From: Actinomycetes bacterium
GTDB lineage: Bacteria; Actinomycetota; Actinomycetes; Nanopelagicales; Nanopelagicaceae
Assembly: GCA_947383695.1 (NCBI GenBank)
Contig: OX376642.1
Span: 930,001-994,000, forward strand
DNA: 64,000 nt
Reading direction: 5' to 3'
Part shown: piece by piece, positions 9,585 through 18,644 of the stretch
How the letters are laid out: the number at the start of each line of letters is the position of its first letter
How positions within the stretch are numbered: the stretch's first letter is position 1
Position numbers and translations under genes: made by a program
Notes under the pieces: model-generated
The model's database searches: none
Told to the model about the DNA's origin: nothing
The model's input: the letters and a program-made list of their open reading frames with translations, nothing else

Positions 9585-10049
9585 TTACTTATTTTTTAGA
9601 TGAAGTAGTTCAATAGCAGCGATCGCGCTGTCATATCCCTTATCTTCTTTACTTCCGGCACGGCCGCTTCTAGCAATCGCTTGATCGAGGTCGTTGCACA
9701 TCAAAACTCCATACCCGATTGGCTTTCCATACTTGAGTGAAACATCGATAACACCTTGGGTTACACCTTGGCAGACATAATCAAAGTGTGGGGTTTCGCC
9801 CTTAAGAACTAAGCCAACGGCAACAACGGCATCAAAACCTGCTTCAAAGGCGTATTGCGCAGCAAGTGGAATTTCAAAGGAGCCCGGAACGTATTGAACC
9901 TCAACGGTTTTTACCTGTGCTTCGGCAAAGGCGCGCTGTGCACCAGCAATGAGGTCATTACAAATATCGAGATGCCACGAGGAAGAGATGATCGCGACCT
10001 TGGCGTTGGGAAGGGGCTTGATTCCAATTGCTGGTGCATGTCCTGCCAT
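9585..10049 (-). CDS. ribH: 6,7-dimethyl-8-ribityllumazine synthase
   Basis: 154 residues, normal length. Motifs GSFEIPLAAQYA and LKGETPHFDYVCQGV are the lumazine-synthase substrate-binding segments. Penultimate step of riboflavin synthesis, condensing the ribityl-pyrimidine with dihydroxybutanone phosphate. Last gene of ribD-ribE-ribBA-ribH, starting directly after the ribBA stop. Confidence 0.96.
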   Translation of the reverse strand: MAGHAPAIGIKPLPNAKVAIISSSWHLDICNDLIAGAQRAFAEAQVKTVEVQYVPGSFEIPLAAQYAFEAGFDAVVAVGLVLKGETPHFDYVCQGVTQGVIDVSLKYGKPIGYGVLMCNDLDQAIARSGRAGSKEDKGYDSAIAAIELLHLKNK

Positions 10050-11243
10050 TTACTTGCCTCCTCGTAAGTGACCAAGTTTTTCTTCCTTGGTAGCTAGATA
10101 CTTTTCATTAAAACTATTTGCGGCAACGGTTAAGTTTGCTTGTGTTACCTCAACTCCGGCATCACGCAGAGCTTGAACCTTATTGGGATTGTTGGTTAAC
10201 AAAGTGAGTTCCTTCAAACCTAACGCTCTAACGATGGCGATTGCATCAGACCAATCACGGGCATCGATCTCATGGCCTAAATGCAGATTGGCATCGATGG
10301 TGTCCATACCCGCATCTTGTAATTGATACGCCTTGATCTTTTCCGTGAGTCCAATGCCGCGTCCCTCGTGATCACGCAGATAGATGATGTATCCATGGCC
10401 ATGGCTTTGGATCAGCGAAATAGATTTTTCTAACTGCTCGCCACAATCACAGCGTTGTGAATGAACAACATCGCCGGTAAAGCACTCGCTATGAATGCGA
10501 ACAAACGGAGCTTTGCCCGCATCACCAAATGCGATAACAGCATGCTCGCGTTGGCGCAGCCCTGGATAGGTTGCGATCGACCATAACCCTGTGCGCAAAG
10601 GAAGTTGTGCCCAGGCAAACTCAAATGGTGATTGGGTCGCAGGTGCAACGTGAGCAATGCCTTTGAGCTCTTCAACTGAGATCATCGGAATCGAATGTTG
10701 CTCAGCAAAGGCAACAAGGGATGCTCCGCGGGCCATGGATCCATCATCATTAACGATTTCAGATAACAAGCACACAGGTTGCGCATCCACAAGATGTGAC
10801 AGTGCAACTCCTGCTTCAGTGTGACCACCACGTGCCTGTAATCCCCCGTTATCTGCAATCAACGGAAAGATGTGGCCGGGGCGAATGAAATCTGCATGTG
10901 TTACCGCGGTGTCAACTAATGCCCGCACTGTGTTTGATCGTTCTGTTGCGCTAACACCGGTTGTGAGGCCAACCTTGTAATCAACGCTAACTGTAAATGC
11001 GGTCTTCTTTGAATCCTGGTTCTCTTCGACCATCAGTGGCAGACGCAAGGTGCGAGCACGATCCTGCGTCATTGCTACACACAAGATTCCCGTTGTGTGG
11101 CGCACCATAAACGCCACCTTTTCAGGTGTGGCCTTTTCAGCCAGCAACATCAAATCGCCCTCATTTTCACGATCAGCATCATCGGTAACAATGATCAGAT
11201 CACCATTTTTGTATGCATCTAGCGCTCTTTGGAGATTACTCAT
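10050..11243 (-). CDS. ribBA: Bifunctional DHBP synthase / GTP cyclohydrolase II
   Basis: 397 residues. The N-terminal half is 3,4-dihydroxy-2-butanone-4-phosphate synthase (TDDADRENEGDLMLLAE, acidic metal site). The C-terminal half is GTP cyclohydrolase II with zinc cysteines in SECFTGDVVHSQRCDCGEQL and the DHEGRGIGL motif. It supplies both precursors of lumazine. Overlaps ribE by 4 bp; both catalytic halves look intact. Confidence 0.96.
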   Translation of the reverse strand: MSNLQRALDAYKNGDLIIVTDDADRENEGDLMLLAEKATPEKVAFMVRHTTGILCVAMTQDRARTLRLPLMVEENQDSKKTAFTVSVDYKVGLTTGVSATERSNTVRALVDTAVTHADFIRPGHIFPLIADNGGLQARGGHTEAGVALSHLVDAQPVCLLSEIVNDDGSMARGASLVAFAEQHSIPMISVEELKGIAHVAPATQSPFEFAWAQLPLRTGLWSIATYPGLRQREHAVIAFGDAGKAPFVRIHSECFTGDVVHSQRCDCGEQLEKSISLIQSHGHGYIIYLRDHEGRGIGLTEKIKAYQLQDAGMDTIDANLHLGHEIDARDWSDAIAIVRALGLKELTLLTNNPNKVQALRDAGVEVTQANLTVAANSFNEKYLATKEEKLGHLRGGK

Positions 11244-11845
11244 TTCTCCCCCTTGGCTAATAAGCGCTCTACATACTTAGCTAGAACATCGACTTCGACG
11301 TTAATTAAATCGCCAGTTTTCTTACCTGAAAGATTGGTGCGCTCTAGGGTTTCTGGAATCAACCACACAGTCACGACATTATTTGAATCGTTAATTTCGC
11401 CCACTGTTAAGGAAACGCCATCAAGACAGATTGAGCCTTGATCCACAATGTATTTCGCTAACTTTTCCGGCACGGTGATATCAAACTGCGCCCACTTTTC
11501 CCCGGGGGTTAAACCAACAACTGTTGCAACTCCATCAACATGGCCCTGCACCATATGGCCGCCCATACGGGTATTAAGTAACGCTGCTAATTCAAGATTT
11601 ACAGGACTGCCAACAGTTAGCTGTGACAATGAAGTAACCGCCAAGGTTTGAACCATGACATCTGCGGTAAAGGTGTCGCCTGCAATAGAAGTAGCTGTTA
11701 AACACACACCATTGACCGCAACTGAATCACCAAGAGCGATCTGTGAAATCAGCGCAGGTGCTGCGATAGTAAAGACCGCTGAGCTTTCGCCCTTGTCGAT
11801 TGCGGTAATTGTTCCTAGCTCTGCAATAAGTCCGGTAAACATCAC
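11240..11845 (-). CDS. ribE: Riboflavin synthase alpha subunit
   Basis: 201 residues with the two internally repeated lumazine-binding domains expected of riboflavin synthase (MFTGLIAELG start; VNGVCLTA in the first barrel and LDGVSLTVGEIND in the second; GGHMVQGHVDG). Dismutates two lumazines to riboflavin. 4-bp overlaps on both sides (ribD, ribBA) indicate coupled translation. The ATG one codon in (MFTGL) is the usual start. Confidence 0.95.
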   Translation of the reverse strand: MMFTGLIAELGTITAIDKGESSAVFTIAAPALISQIALGDSVAVNGVCLTATSIAGDTFTADVMVQTLAVTSLSQLTVGSPVNLELAALLNTRMGGHMVQGHVDGVATVVGLTPGEKWAQFDITVPEKLAKYIVDQGSICLDGVSLTVGEINDSNNVVTVWLIPETLERTNLSGKKTGDLINVEVDVLAKYVERLLAKGEK

Positions 11846-12855
11846 TCACCGTTCCTAATGCGATAGACCGATTTAACATCGCCCTCAAAAACCTGAGTAT
11901 CTAAGTGATCCATGCGCATCTGATCGGTAATTGTTGTTGGGTAATCAAAGGCAAACCAATGCTTTCCGGTACCCAGCAATGAAGGTGCTTGGTACATGAT
12001 CAATTCATCGAGCAAACAGCCATCTAACATCGCGCTACCTAGTGTTGGGCCTGCTTCAACAAAAACGTGATTAACCCCGAGTTCATTGAGTTTTTCAACT
12101 AGAAGATCTAGATCCTTGGATTTAACAACCACGGTTTGCGCTGCATCATCAAAAATCTGCGCATCCTGTGGCAGCTCTTGCTCGCCACACACAATGCGGA
12201 TTGGGTTGTGGGTGTAGCCGGCAAAATCTCCACGTGGAACTAGGTGTGGGTTATCTGCAATAACGGTGTTAGTGCCTACAAGTATCGCATCTGCCTGACG
12301 GCGCAAGATCTGTACATCAGCACGTGATGCTTCGTTGGTAATCCACTGTGATGTTCCATCGGCGGCTGCAACCTTTCCATCAAGGGTTGCAGCAACCTTC
12401 CAGGTAAAGAATGGTCGGTTCTTTCGAATCTTCATCAACCACGCACGGTTTGAAAATGCGGCCTCATCGCTCATGACGCCTTCAACAACTGTGATGCCAG
12501 CTGCGCGAAGAGCTGCTGCTCCCCCTGCCGCTTTTTCATTGGGATCACTAACTGCAAAGACAACGGTTGTAATGCCAGCATCAATAATCGCCTGAACGCA
12601 TGGACCGGTACTGCCGGTGTGATTACATGGCTCGAGGGTTACAACAATTGTTGAACCCTTGGCTTTGTCACCGGCAGCTTTAATTGCAACAACTTCTGCA
12701 TGATCTACTGAATTCATTCGATCATGGAAACCTTCGGCGATTATCGCGCCGGTGCTATCAATAATCACAGCGCCAACAATTGGATTGGGAGCTGTCTTTC
12801 CTAAACCTTTTTCGGCAAGGGCAATGGCATGTTGCATCGCAACTGTGTAATCCAT
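11842..12855 (-). CDS. ribD: Riboflavin biosynthesis deaminase/reductase
   Basis: 337 residues. N-terminal cytidine-deaminase-like domain with zinc ligands in HAEVVAIKAAG and PCNHTGSTGPC; C-terminal RibD reductase domain (TWKVAATLDGKVA). Start set at 12855 because AGGGG lies 6 nt upstream of this ATG and homologues begin at this point; a longer reading frame would run into the FMN riboswitch. First gene of the riboflavin operon and direct target of the riboswitch. Confidence 0.95.
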   Translation of the reverse strand: MDYTVAMQHAIALAEKGLGKTAPNPIVGAVIIDSTGAIIAEGFHDRMNSVDHAEVVAIKAAGDKAKGSTIVVTLEPCNHTGSTGPCVQAIIDAGITTVVFAVSDPNEKAAGGAAALRAAGITVVEGVMSDEAAFSNRAWLMKIRKNRPFFTWKVAATLDGKVAAADGTSQWITNEASRADVQILRRQADAILVGTNTVIADNPHLVPRGDFAGYTHNPIRIVCGEQELPQDAQIFDDAAQTVVVKSKDLDLLVEKLNELGVNHVFVEAGPTLGSAMLDGCLLDELIMYQAPSLLGTGKHWFAFDYPTTITDQMRMDHLDTQVFEGDVKSVYRIRNGE

Positions 12856-12957
12856 GTCAGCCCCTAACTCTAAATACGAGTTCTCGGGGTGGGTGCAGGA
12901 GATTTTCCAGAAATGGAAAATGCACCATAAGGGTAGGCATGCGCCGACCCTTTGTTT

Positions 12958-13077
12958 GTTTTCTCTCATCCGGACTTTAACCGTCGGTCCCAGAGTTTCA
13001 CTGAGTCAACCGATACCTGGCAGGTATCGGGTCGCGGACTTTAACCGCCGGTTCGAAATTACATCGACCCCGAAAAC
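12958..13077 (-). ncRNA. FMN riboswitch (RFN element)
   Basis: On the minus strand the conserved RFN blocks appear in order: CGAACCGGCGGTTAAAGTCC, GACTCAGTGAAACTCTGGGA, GACCGACGGTTAAAGTCC and GGATGAGAG. The closing P1 helix can be formed by GTTTTC and GAAAAC at the ends. It lies about 100 nt upstream of ribD. Between the aptamer and the RBS are a GC hairpin (12931-12950) and an 8-bp hairpin ATTTTCCA/TGGAAAAT (12902-12921). No T-tract follows either one, so control is more likely at translation initiation than by termination (inference). Confidence 0.96.
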
Positions 13078-13121
13078 AACGTCGTAATTCTACCCCGCTT
13101 TGCCCCATGCGCAGAACAGTA

Positions 13122-13158
13122 AAAAACCCCGCCAATCGCAGTGATTGACGGGGTTTTT
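13122..13158 (-). terminator. Rho-independent terminator after nrdJ
   Basis: A 16-bp stem (AAAAACCCCG... pairing with ...CGGGGTTTTT, 5-nt loop) 14 bp beyond the nrdJ stop. On the minus strand the single mismatch becomes a G-U wobble, and the stem ends in a T run. It also insulates nrdJ from the riboflavin leader. Confidence 0.9.
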
Positions 13159-13171
13159 AACTACTTAATTA

Positions 13172-16006
13172 TTAGCTGCAACCAGATGTGTTTCCGCAAC
13201 CTTCGCATACGAAACATGCACCTGACATACGCATCTTCACACCACATGTCATACATAGAGGCGCATCAGATTTGATTCCCATTGATTCCAGTAGATCAGA
13301 TGATGATCCGATTGTTGGAGCAAGTGGTGCAGCCTCAATCTTTACATCCGCTGGCTTACTTGGAGCAACCGCAGCTGCCGCCACAGGCGCAGCTACTTTT
13401 GGGGTATCAACACTCGCAATAGGTGCGTACTCGCCACCATTGTCGAGTGCTGCTGCACGCTCTGCTGCTGTGTAGAGACCCATCGCTGAACGTTGTTCAA
13501 ATGGTAGGTAATCAAGTGCAAGGCGACGGAAGATGTAATCCATCATTGACTGTGCCATGCGAATATCTTGATCATCTGTCATACCAGCTGGCTCGAAGCG
13601 CAAGTTTGTGAACTTCTCTACGAATGTCTCTAGTGGTACTCCGTATTGAAGTCCGATAGATACTGCGATTGAGAATGCATCCATAACACCTGCAAGTGTT
13701 GAACCCTGCTTACCAAGCTTCAAGAACACTTCACCAAGAGCACCATCTGCGTAAGCACCAGCGGTCATGTAACCCTCTGCGCCACCTACTGAGAATGATG
13801 TTGTTGTTGCTGGACGTGACTTTGGAAGACGGTTACGAACTGGAGTTGCGATTGTCTCTTCAACAACTGCAACCTTCTTCTTCGCCTTTCCATCAGACAA
13901 AGGCTGACCAACCTTGCAGTTGTCACGGTAAACCGCGAGCGCCTTAAGTCCTAGCTTCCATCCCTGGAAGTACACATCTTCAACCTCTTCAACAGTTGCT
14001 TCCTCTGGAAGGTTTACTGTCTTTGAGATCGCACCTGATAGGAATGGCTGGCATGCAGCCATCATGCGTACGTGACCCATTGGAGCGATTGAACGTGCAC
14101 CTAGCGCACAGTCAAATACGTCGTAGTGCTCAAGCTTGAGGCCTGGAGCATCAATTACATGTCCATTTGCTGCGATGAATTCAACAATCGCTTCGATTGT
14201 CTCTTCTGTGTATCCAAGCTTGCGAAGTGCTGCTGGGACTGTCTGGTTCACGATCTGCATAGATCCGCCACCGACAAGCTTCTTGAACTTAACCAATGAG
14301 AAGTCAGGCTCGATACCAGTTGTATCGCAATCCATCATCAAACCGATTGTTCCTGTTGGAGCAAGAACTGAGATCTGCGCGTTGCGCCATCCATTCTTAT
14401 CGCCTGTTGAAAGACATGCATCCCACGCCTTGTTTGCTTCTGTCCATACATCGCGGTCAAGAGTTGTCTCTGACTTTGCAGATGATGAAGCAGATGCATG
14501 CTTGCGCATTACACGTGCATGTGGCTTAGCGTTTTGTGCAAAGCCTGCGTATGGTCCAACGATTCCAGCAAGCTCTGCTGAACGCTTGTAGGTAATACCT
14601 GACATCAATGATGTGATCGCACCAGCTAGAGCACGTCCGCCCTCTGAATCGTATGCAAGGCCTGATGCCATAAGAAGTGCGCCTAGGTTTGCGTATCCGA
14701 TACCGAGCTGACGGTAAGCCTTTGTTGTGTCACCGATCGCCTCTGTTGGGAAATCAGCGAAGCAGATTGAGATATCCATCGCTGTGATGATCAGCTCTGC
14801 TGCCTTACCAAATGACTTCGCATCAAATGAACCATCAGCCTTGAGGAACTTCATCAAGTTCAGTGAAGCCAAGTTACATGATGAGTTATCAAGTGACATG
14901 TACTCAGAGCAAGGGTTTGACGCATTGATGCGACCTGTCTCTGGGTTTGTGTGCCAATCATTGATTGTGTCGTCGTACTGAATTCCTGGATCAGCACATG
15001 CCCAAGCAGCTTGTGCCATCTTTGTAAATAGTGTGCGTGCATCAACTGTCTCGATAACTTCGCCAGTTGCGCGAGCTGTTAAACCAAACTGCTCTCCCTT
15101 TTCAACTGCGCGCATGAAATCATCTGATACGCGAACTGAGTTGTTTGCATTCTGGTACTGAACAGAGATGATGTCTTTTCCACCGAGATCCATGTCGAAG
15201 CCAGCATCGCGTAGTGCGCGAATCTTGTCCTCTTCCTTAACCTTGGTCTCAATAAACTCTTCAATATCTGGGTGTGAAACATCAAGAACAACCATCTTTG
15301 CAGCGCGACGGGTTGCGCCTCCTGATTTGATTGTTCCTGCTGATGCATCTGCACCGCGCATAAATGACACTGGGCCTGAGGCTGTTCCGCCGGACTTGAG
15401 AAGCTCCTTTGATGAACGGATGCGAGACAAGTTAAGTCCTGCTCCTGATCCACCCTTGAAGATCATTCCCTCTTCGCGGTACCAGTTAAGGATGCTGTCC
15501 ATAGTGTCATCAACTGACAGGATGAAACATGCTGAAACCTGCTGTGGCTCTTGTGTTCCAACGTTGAACCACACTGGTGAGTTGAATGAAAAGATCTGGT
15601 GCAAGAGCATGTGTGTTAGTTCGTGCTCGAAAACCAAAGCATCCTTATCTGTTGCAAAGTAGCCGTGCTCTTTTCCAGCCTTTGTATATGTCAATACAAC
15701 GCGATCGATTACCTGCTTCAAAGACCACTCGCGGTTTTCAGCACCAAGTGCTCCACGGAAGTACTTTGTTGTAACGATTGTTGACGCGTTTACTGACCAA
15801 GTATCTGGATACTCAACTCCGCGTTGCTCAAAAACAGTCTCACCCGTTTTCCAGTTCTGCTGCACTACATCACGGCGTTCCCACTTCACTTCATCGTATG
15901 GGTGCACACCTTCATTTGTGTAGATGCGTTCGATCGTCAAGCCCTTACCCTTAAGAGTGTTGTGGGCCTTGATTTTCGCTGGTCGGTTGATGACCGTCTC
16001 TGACAT
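13172..16006 (-). CDS. nrdJ: Vitamin B12-dependent (class II) ribonucleoside-diphosphate reductase
   Basis: 944 residues, the large NrdJ form. N-terminal substrate domain with RGAEN-type segments, FSFNSPVWFNVG and the SDDFMRAV region, active-site strand NPCSEYMSLDNSSCNLASLN, and LAPTGTIGLMMDCDTTGIEP. The C-terminus has a Cys-rich zinc-finger-like tail (CMTCGVKMRMSGACFVCEGC). Reduces ribonucleotides using adenosylcobalamin. Preceded 21 bp upstream by nrdR, so probably one operon under NrdR control. A hypervariable Ala/Pro/Val linker precedes the tail. No cobalamin riboswitch was seen. Confidence 0.96.
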   Translation of the reverse strand: MSETVINRPAKIKAHNTLKGKGLTIERIYTNEGVHPYDEVKWERRDVVQQNWKTGETVFEQRGVEYPDTWSVNASTIVTTKYFRGALGAENREWSLKQVIDRVVLTYTKAGKEHGYFATDKDALVFEHELTHMLLHQIFSFNSPVWFNVGTQEPQQVSACFILSVDDTMDSILNWYREEGMIFKGGSGAGLNLSRIRSSKELLKSGGTASGPVSFMRGADASAGTIKSGGATRRAAKMVVLDVSHPDIEEFIETKVKEEDKIRALRDAGFDMDLGGKDIISVQYQNANNSVRVSDDFMRAVEKGEQFGLTARATGEVIETVDARTLFTKMAQAAWACADPGIQYDDTINDWHTNPETGRINASNPCSEYMSLDNSSCNLASLNLMKFLKADGSFDAKSFGKAAELIITAMDISICFADFPTEAIGDTTKAYRQLGIGYANLGALLMASGLAYDSEGGRALAGAITSLMSGITYKRSAELAGIVGPYAGFAQNAKPHARVMRKHASASSSAKSETTLDRDVWTEANKAWDACLSTGDKNGWRNAQISVLAPTGTIGLMMDCDTTGIEPDFSLVKFKKLVGGGSMQIVNQTVPAALRKLGYTEETIEAIVEFIAANGHVIDAPGLKLEHYDVFDCALGARSIAPMGHVRMMAACQPFLSGAISKTVNLPEEATVEEVEDVYFQGWKLGLKALAVYRDNCKVGQPLSDGKAKKKVAVVEETIATPVRNRLPKSRPATTTSFSVGGAEGYMTAGAYADGALGEVFLKLGKQGSTLAGVMDAFSIAVSIGLQYGVPLETFVEKFTNLRFEPAGMTDDQDIRMAQSMMDYIFRRLALDYLPFEQRSAMGLYTAAERAAALDNGGEYAPIASVDTPKVAAPVAAAAVAPSKPADVKIEAAPLAPTIGSSSDLLESMGIKSDAPLCMTCGVKMRMSGACFVCEGCGNTSGCS

Positions 16007-16027
16007 ATTTATTTCCCCGTCTTCTAG

Positions 16028-16561
16028 TTAGTTCTTAATTTTTTGTGGTGCGGCAGTGCTGTGTTCTGTGCTGTTTTTATTGCTGTTTGAATCTGAGGCA
16101 ATTGGGGAATTGCCTGAAGGCAGAGCGCGGAGAAGAGCGATCTCACCTTCGAAATCTTCAAGGGAGGCAAAGTTACGGTACACAGATGCATAACGTAAGT
16201 AGGCAACCTCATCGAGCTCTCGGAGTGGCGCAAGGATTGCCATGCCCACCTCTTGTGCCTCGATCTCTGCCTGACCTGTGCGGCGAAGAGACTCTTCTAC
16301 GCGCTGAGCAAGCAAAACTAAATCATCCTCGTTAACGGGACGTCCCTGGCAGGCTTTGCGAACACCGACCAAGACCTTCTCGCGGCTGAAAGGCTCTGTG
16401 GCCCCGCTGCGCTTAATAATGTTAAGAAGTGAGAGCTCCTGGGTTGAGAATCGCTGGCCACACTGAGGGCACTCGCGACGACGGCGGATTGCTGTGCCAT
16501 CTTCAACGGGACGGGAGTCCACAACGCGGGAATCTTCATTGCGACAGAATGGGCAGTTCAT
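16028..16561 (-). CDS. nrdR: Transcriptional repressor NrdR
   Basis: 177 residues, slightly long for NrdR because of a polar Ser/Asn-rich C-terminal tail. N-terminal zinc ribbon [18 protein letters not shown] plus [14 protein letters not shown], then an ATP-cone ([15 protein letters not shown]). Start at 16561 gives the canonical MNCPFC beginning with GGAGG 10 nt upstream. Represses ribonucleotide-reductase genes in response to ATP/dATP. Upstream of nrdJ in the same unit, with two candidate NrdR boxes, so autoregulation is likely. Confidence 0.96.
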   Translation of the reverse strand: MNCPFCRNEDSRVVDSRPVEDGTAIRRRRECPQCGQRFSTQELSLLNIIKRSGATEPFSREKVLVGVRKACQGRPVNEDDLVLLAQRVEESLRRTGQAEIEAQEVGMAILAPLRELDEVAYLRYASVYRNFASLEDFEGEIALLRALPSGNSPIASDSNSNKNSTEHSTAAPQKIKN

Positions 16562-16648
16562 CTCGGCGTGTCCTCCAATCAATGCTCGATATTTACAGTT
16601 TTAGGTGTATTGGACTTTTTAGCGCGGATTGGGAAACTTACCCTAAAA

Positions 16649-16695
16649 CCACAACTAATGGAAGTTATTCTTCCTTTGACCCCTACATCTTGTGT
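16649..16695 (-). promoter_or_regulatory. Two candidate NrdR boxes upstream of nrdR-nrdJ
   Basis: Box 1 at 16680-16695 (minus strand ACACAAGATGTAGGGG) fits the ACAC-W-A-T-T-W-GTG pattern well. Box 2 at 16649-16664 keeps mainly one half (AGTTGTGG). Their centres are 31 bp apart, the spacing usual for paired NrdR boxes (three helical turns). They lie about 90-130 bp upstream of the nrdR start. Confidence 0.6.
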
Positions 16696-16764
16696 TAACT
16701 ATAAAGCATTTCTTGAGACTCTGCCTGTTGAGTAGGTGAAAGCTACCTGAGCGGCGTGTCGCGG

Positions 16765-17166
16765 CTATGCGTTAGGTACGCGAAGCTTCTGCCCCGCCTG
16801 TAGGTCATACCCCTTGAGGTTGTTGACCTCACGGATCTCATTCACCAGCCCCTGCACATCCCCCGATGCATAGGCTGCAGCTACAGACCAAAGGGTTTCA
16901 CCTGGGGCTACAACCACGATCTCGTAGGAAGGCGCTGTGCTTGCCTCGACCTGTCCGGCCCCGGACTGAGAAGCAAAGCCAGCTGCCATCACGACGGTCA
17001 GCGAGAGAACAACAAATGTGCGAGCAAGGCGGCCACGGCGCGACAACTTAACCGCTGTCTGGCGACCGGACGGATTGGCCTGCCATTCATTCTTCAAAAG
17101 GCCTTGATTTACAATGCTTTTAGAGGCTGTTGAGTTAAAACCTGTAGTGAATGTAACTGCGCTCAT
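16765..17166 (-). CDS. LysM-domain SOS cell-division-inhibitor-like protein
   Basis: 133 residues: a cytoplasmic basic N-terminus, one transmembrane helix (about 52-70, TFVVLSLTVVMAAGFA), then a C-terminal extracytoplasmic LysM peptidoglycan-binding domain (VVAPGETLWSVAAAYA ... LQAGQKLRVPNA). Starts at 17166 with CAGGAG upstream. Divergent from lexA with LexA boxes between, the same arrangement as mycobacterial Rv2719c and corynebacterial divS, which inhibit division during SOS. Function inferred from architecture and position; no enzymatic domain is visible. Confidence 0.85.
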   Translation of the reverse strand: MSAVTFTTGFNSTASKSIVNQGLLKNEWQANPSGRQTAVKLSRRGRLARTFVVLSLTVVMAAGFASQSGAGQVEASTAPSYEIVVVAPGETLWSVAAAYASGDVQGLVNEIREVNNLKGYDLQAGQKLRVPNA

Positions 17167-17200
17167 CGTTTGTCTCCTGCTGTACAACCTTGGGGAAGGT

Positions 17201-17220
17201 ATTCGAACAGTTGTTCGAAT
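17201..17220. promoter_or_regulatory. LexA box 1
   Basis: ATTCGAACAGTTGTTCGAAT: two 8-bp arms, perfect at ATTCGAAC/GTTCGAAT, matching the actinobacterial SOS consensus TCGAAC-N4-GTTCGA exactly. It lies about 35 bp upstream of the LysM gene start and serves the minus-strand promoter, probably both directions. Confidence 0.95.
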
Positions 17221-17260
17221 AAGGCAATTAAACACCCCGCCACTGACAAATGCAACATTT

Positions 17261-17280
17261 TTTCGAACAGGTGTTTGAAT
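17261..17280. promoter_or_regulatory. LexA box 2
   Basis: TCGAACAGGTGTTTGA (17263-17278) differs from the consensus at one position in the right arm. It lies about 53 bp upstream of lexA and 60 bp from box 1, consistent with autoregulation of lexA by a second, slightly weaker operator. Confidence 0.9.
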
Positions 17281-17330
17281 TTTTTCCCAACCTGTGTCAC
17301 GCTTATCCCCTAGTCGAAAAGGTTGGCGAA

Positions 17331-17999
17331 ATGGCAAAAAATGTAACTGAACTTCCCGATGGCCCTGCAGGCGAGCATGGCTTAACCGCCCGCCAGCTCA
17401 AGATCCTTGGCGCAATCAAGGATGCCCTTGAAACCAACGGCTATCCCCCTTCAATGCGCGAGATCGGCGTTGTCGCCGGCCTGACCTCCCCAGCCTCAGT
17501 CAAGTACCAGCTGGAAGCCCTAGAAAAGAAGGGCTTTATCCGCCGCGACCCAACCCGTGGTCGCGCACTCGAAGTTTTGATGCCCGATGAAAAGACGGCG
17601 GAGAACTCAACACCAGTTGATGCCACCCGCTACATCCCTCTTGTTGGTCGCATCGCAGCAGGTGGGCCAATCACCGCAGAGCAATCAGTTGAAGAGACCT
17701 TCCCACTTCCAGAATCACTTGTTGGAAGTGGCGAATTATTTATGCTCAAGGTTGTTGGTGAATCAATGATCGATGCAGCTATCTGCGATGGAGATTATGT
17801 AGTTATTCGTTCACAAAAGGATTGCAACAACGGCGAAATCGTTGCAGCGATGATTGATGGCGAAGCAACTGTGAAGACCTTCTCACGCAAAAATGGGCAT
17901 ATTTGGCTGCTTCCAGCTAATGATTCCTTTGCACCTATCGATGGTGACAACTGCGAGATTCTAGGAAAAGTGACAGCTGTTCTTCGCTCAGTTCGCTAA
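17331..17999 (+). CDS. lexA: LexA repressor
   Basis: 222 residues. N-terminal winged HTH ([40 protein letters not shown]). The C-terminal peptidase has the Ala-Gly autocleavage site in GRIAAGGPI, catalytic Ser in [11 protein letters not shown] and Lys in GEATVKTF. Start at 17331 (MAKNVTEL); a longer in-frame reading would overlap LexA box 2 and is rejected. Master SOS repressor, autoregulated through the boxes at 17201 and 17261. Confidence 0.97.
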   Translation: MAKNVTELPDGPAGEHGLTARQLKILGAIKDALETNGYPPSMREIGVVAGLTSPASVKYQLEALEKKGFIRRDPTRGRALEVLMPDEKTAENSTPVDATRYIPLVGRIAAGGPITAEQSVEETFPLPESLVGSGELFMLKVVGESMIDAAICDGDYVVIRSQKDCNNGEIVAAMIDGEATVKTFSRKNGHIWLLPANDSFAPIDGDNCEILGKVTAVLRSVR

Positions 18000-18017
18000 C
18001 AGTTCTATACTTTTGTA

Positions 18018-18569
18018 ATGCCAAAGGATCCATCCCGCGAAGCCCACTTCCCCGCGATCGAAAAGCGATACGGCGAAAAGATGGCCTACTGGTTCAAGGT
18101 CATGGCAAAGCTGGAAGGCAAAAAGTATCCAGAACAGGTTGCTCACCTCAAAGAGAACTACGGTTTTTCGCAAGCCCATGCCAACGCACTTGTTATGTAT
18201 TCGCGGGGATCTGAGTCCTCAAAACGTTTCAATACGCCAACTGATTTTTATAAATCAATTCCTGCTCCACAAGCAAAAACAATTAAGGCGATCTTCAAAG
18301 CGATCACAAGTAAATACCCACAACTAGAGCTAGTCATCGCCTGGAACCAACCGATGGTCAAGCTCGATAAGCATTACATCTTCGGTGCTTCGGCCTCTAG
18401 CAAGCATGTGTTGATCGCACCATGGGATCAAGATGTTCTTCACGAGTTTGCCCCTAAGTTCAAAGAGGGCAATGCGCTCAAGAAGACAATTCAGCTTCCA
18501 ATTGATTGGGAAGTCGATGCCAAGCTGCTGCAAGCGATGATCAAGGCCAGTCTTTCCAATCTGAAGTAA
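18018..18569 (+). CDS. DUF4287 + DUF1801/DUF5655-type protein
   Basis: 183 residues. The N-terminal ~70 residues (KMAYWFKVMAKLEGKKYPEQ, FSQAHANALVMYSRG) resemble DUF4287; residues ~75-180 (KSIPAPQAKTIKAIFKAI, ELVIAWNQPMVKLDKHYIFG) resemble the YdhG/DUF1801 fold. Molecular role unknown. A TATACT -10-like element ends about 9 nt before the ATG, so the transcript is probably leaderless. Follows lexA by 18 bp but has its own promoter. Confidence 0.8.
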   Translation: MPKDPSREAHFPAIEKRYGEKMAYWFKVMAKLEGKKYPEQVAHLKENYGFSQAHANALVMYSRGSESSKRFNTPTDFYKSIPAPQAKTIKAIFKAITSKYPQLELVIAWNQPMVKLDKHYIFGASASSKHVLIAPWDQDVLHEFAPKFKEGNALKKTIQLPIDWEVDAKLLQAMIKASLSNLK

Positions 18570-18644
18570 TCATTTAACCCAACGCTCACCAACCATTCAT
18601 CAGCGGCTTACATCCGCGAAACCTTGGCAGCCCAAGATGTGCCC

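Noticed and set aside
16562-16764. Cobalamin riboswitch upstream of nrdR-nrdJ
   Set aside because: No B12-box-like sequence seen; NrdR boxes explain the region.
17250-17330. Longer lexA start at 17250
   Set aside because: It would run through LexA box 2 and adds no conserved sequence; ATG 17331 matches LexA N-termini.
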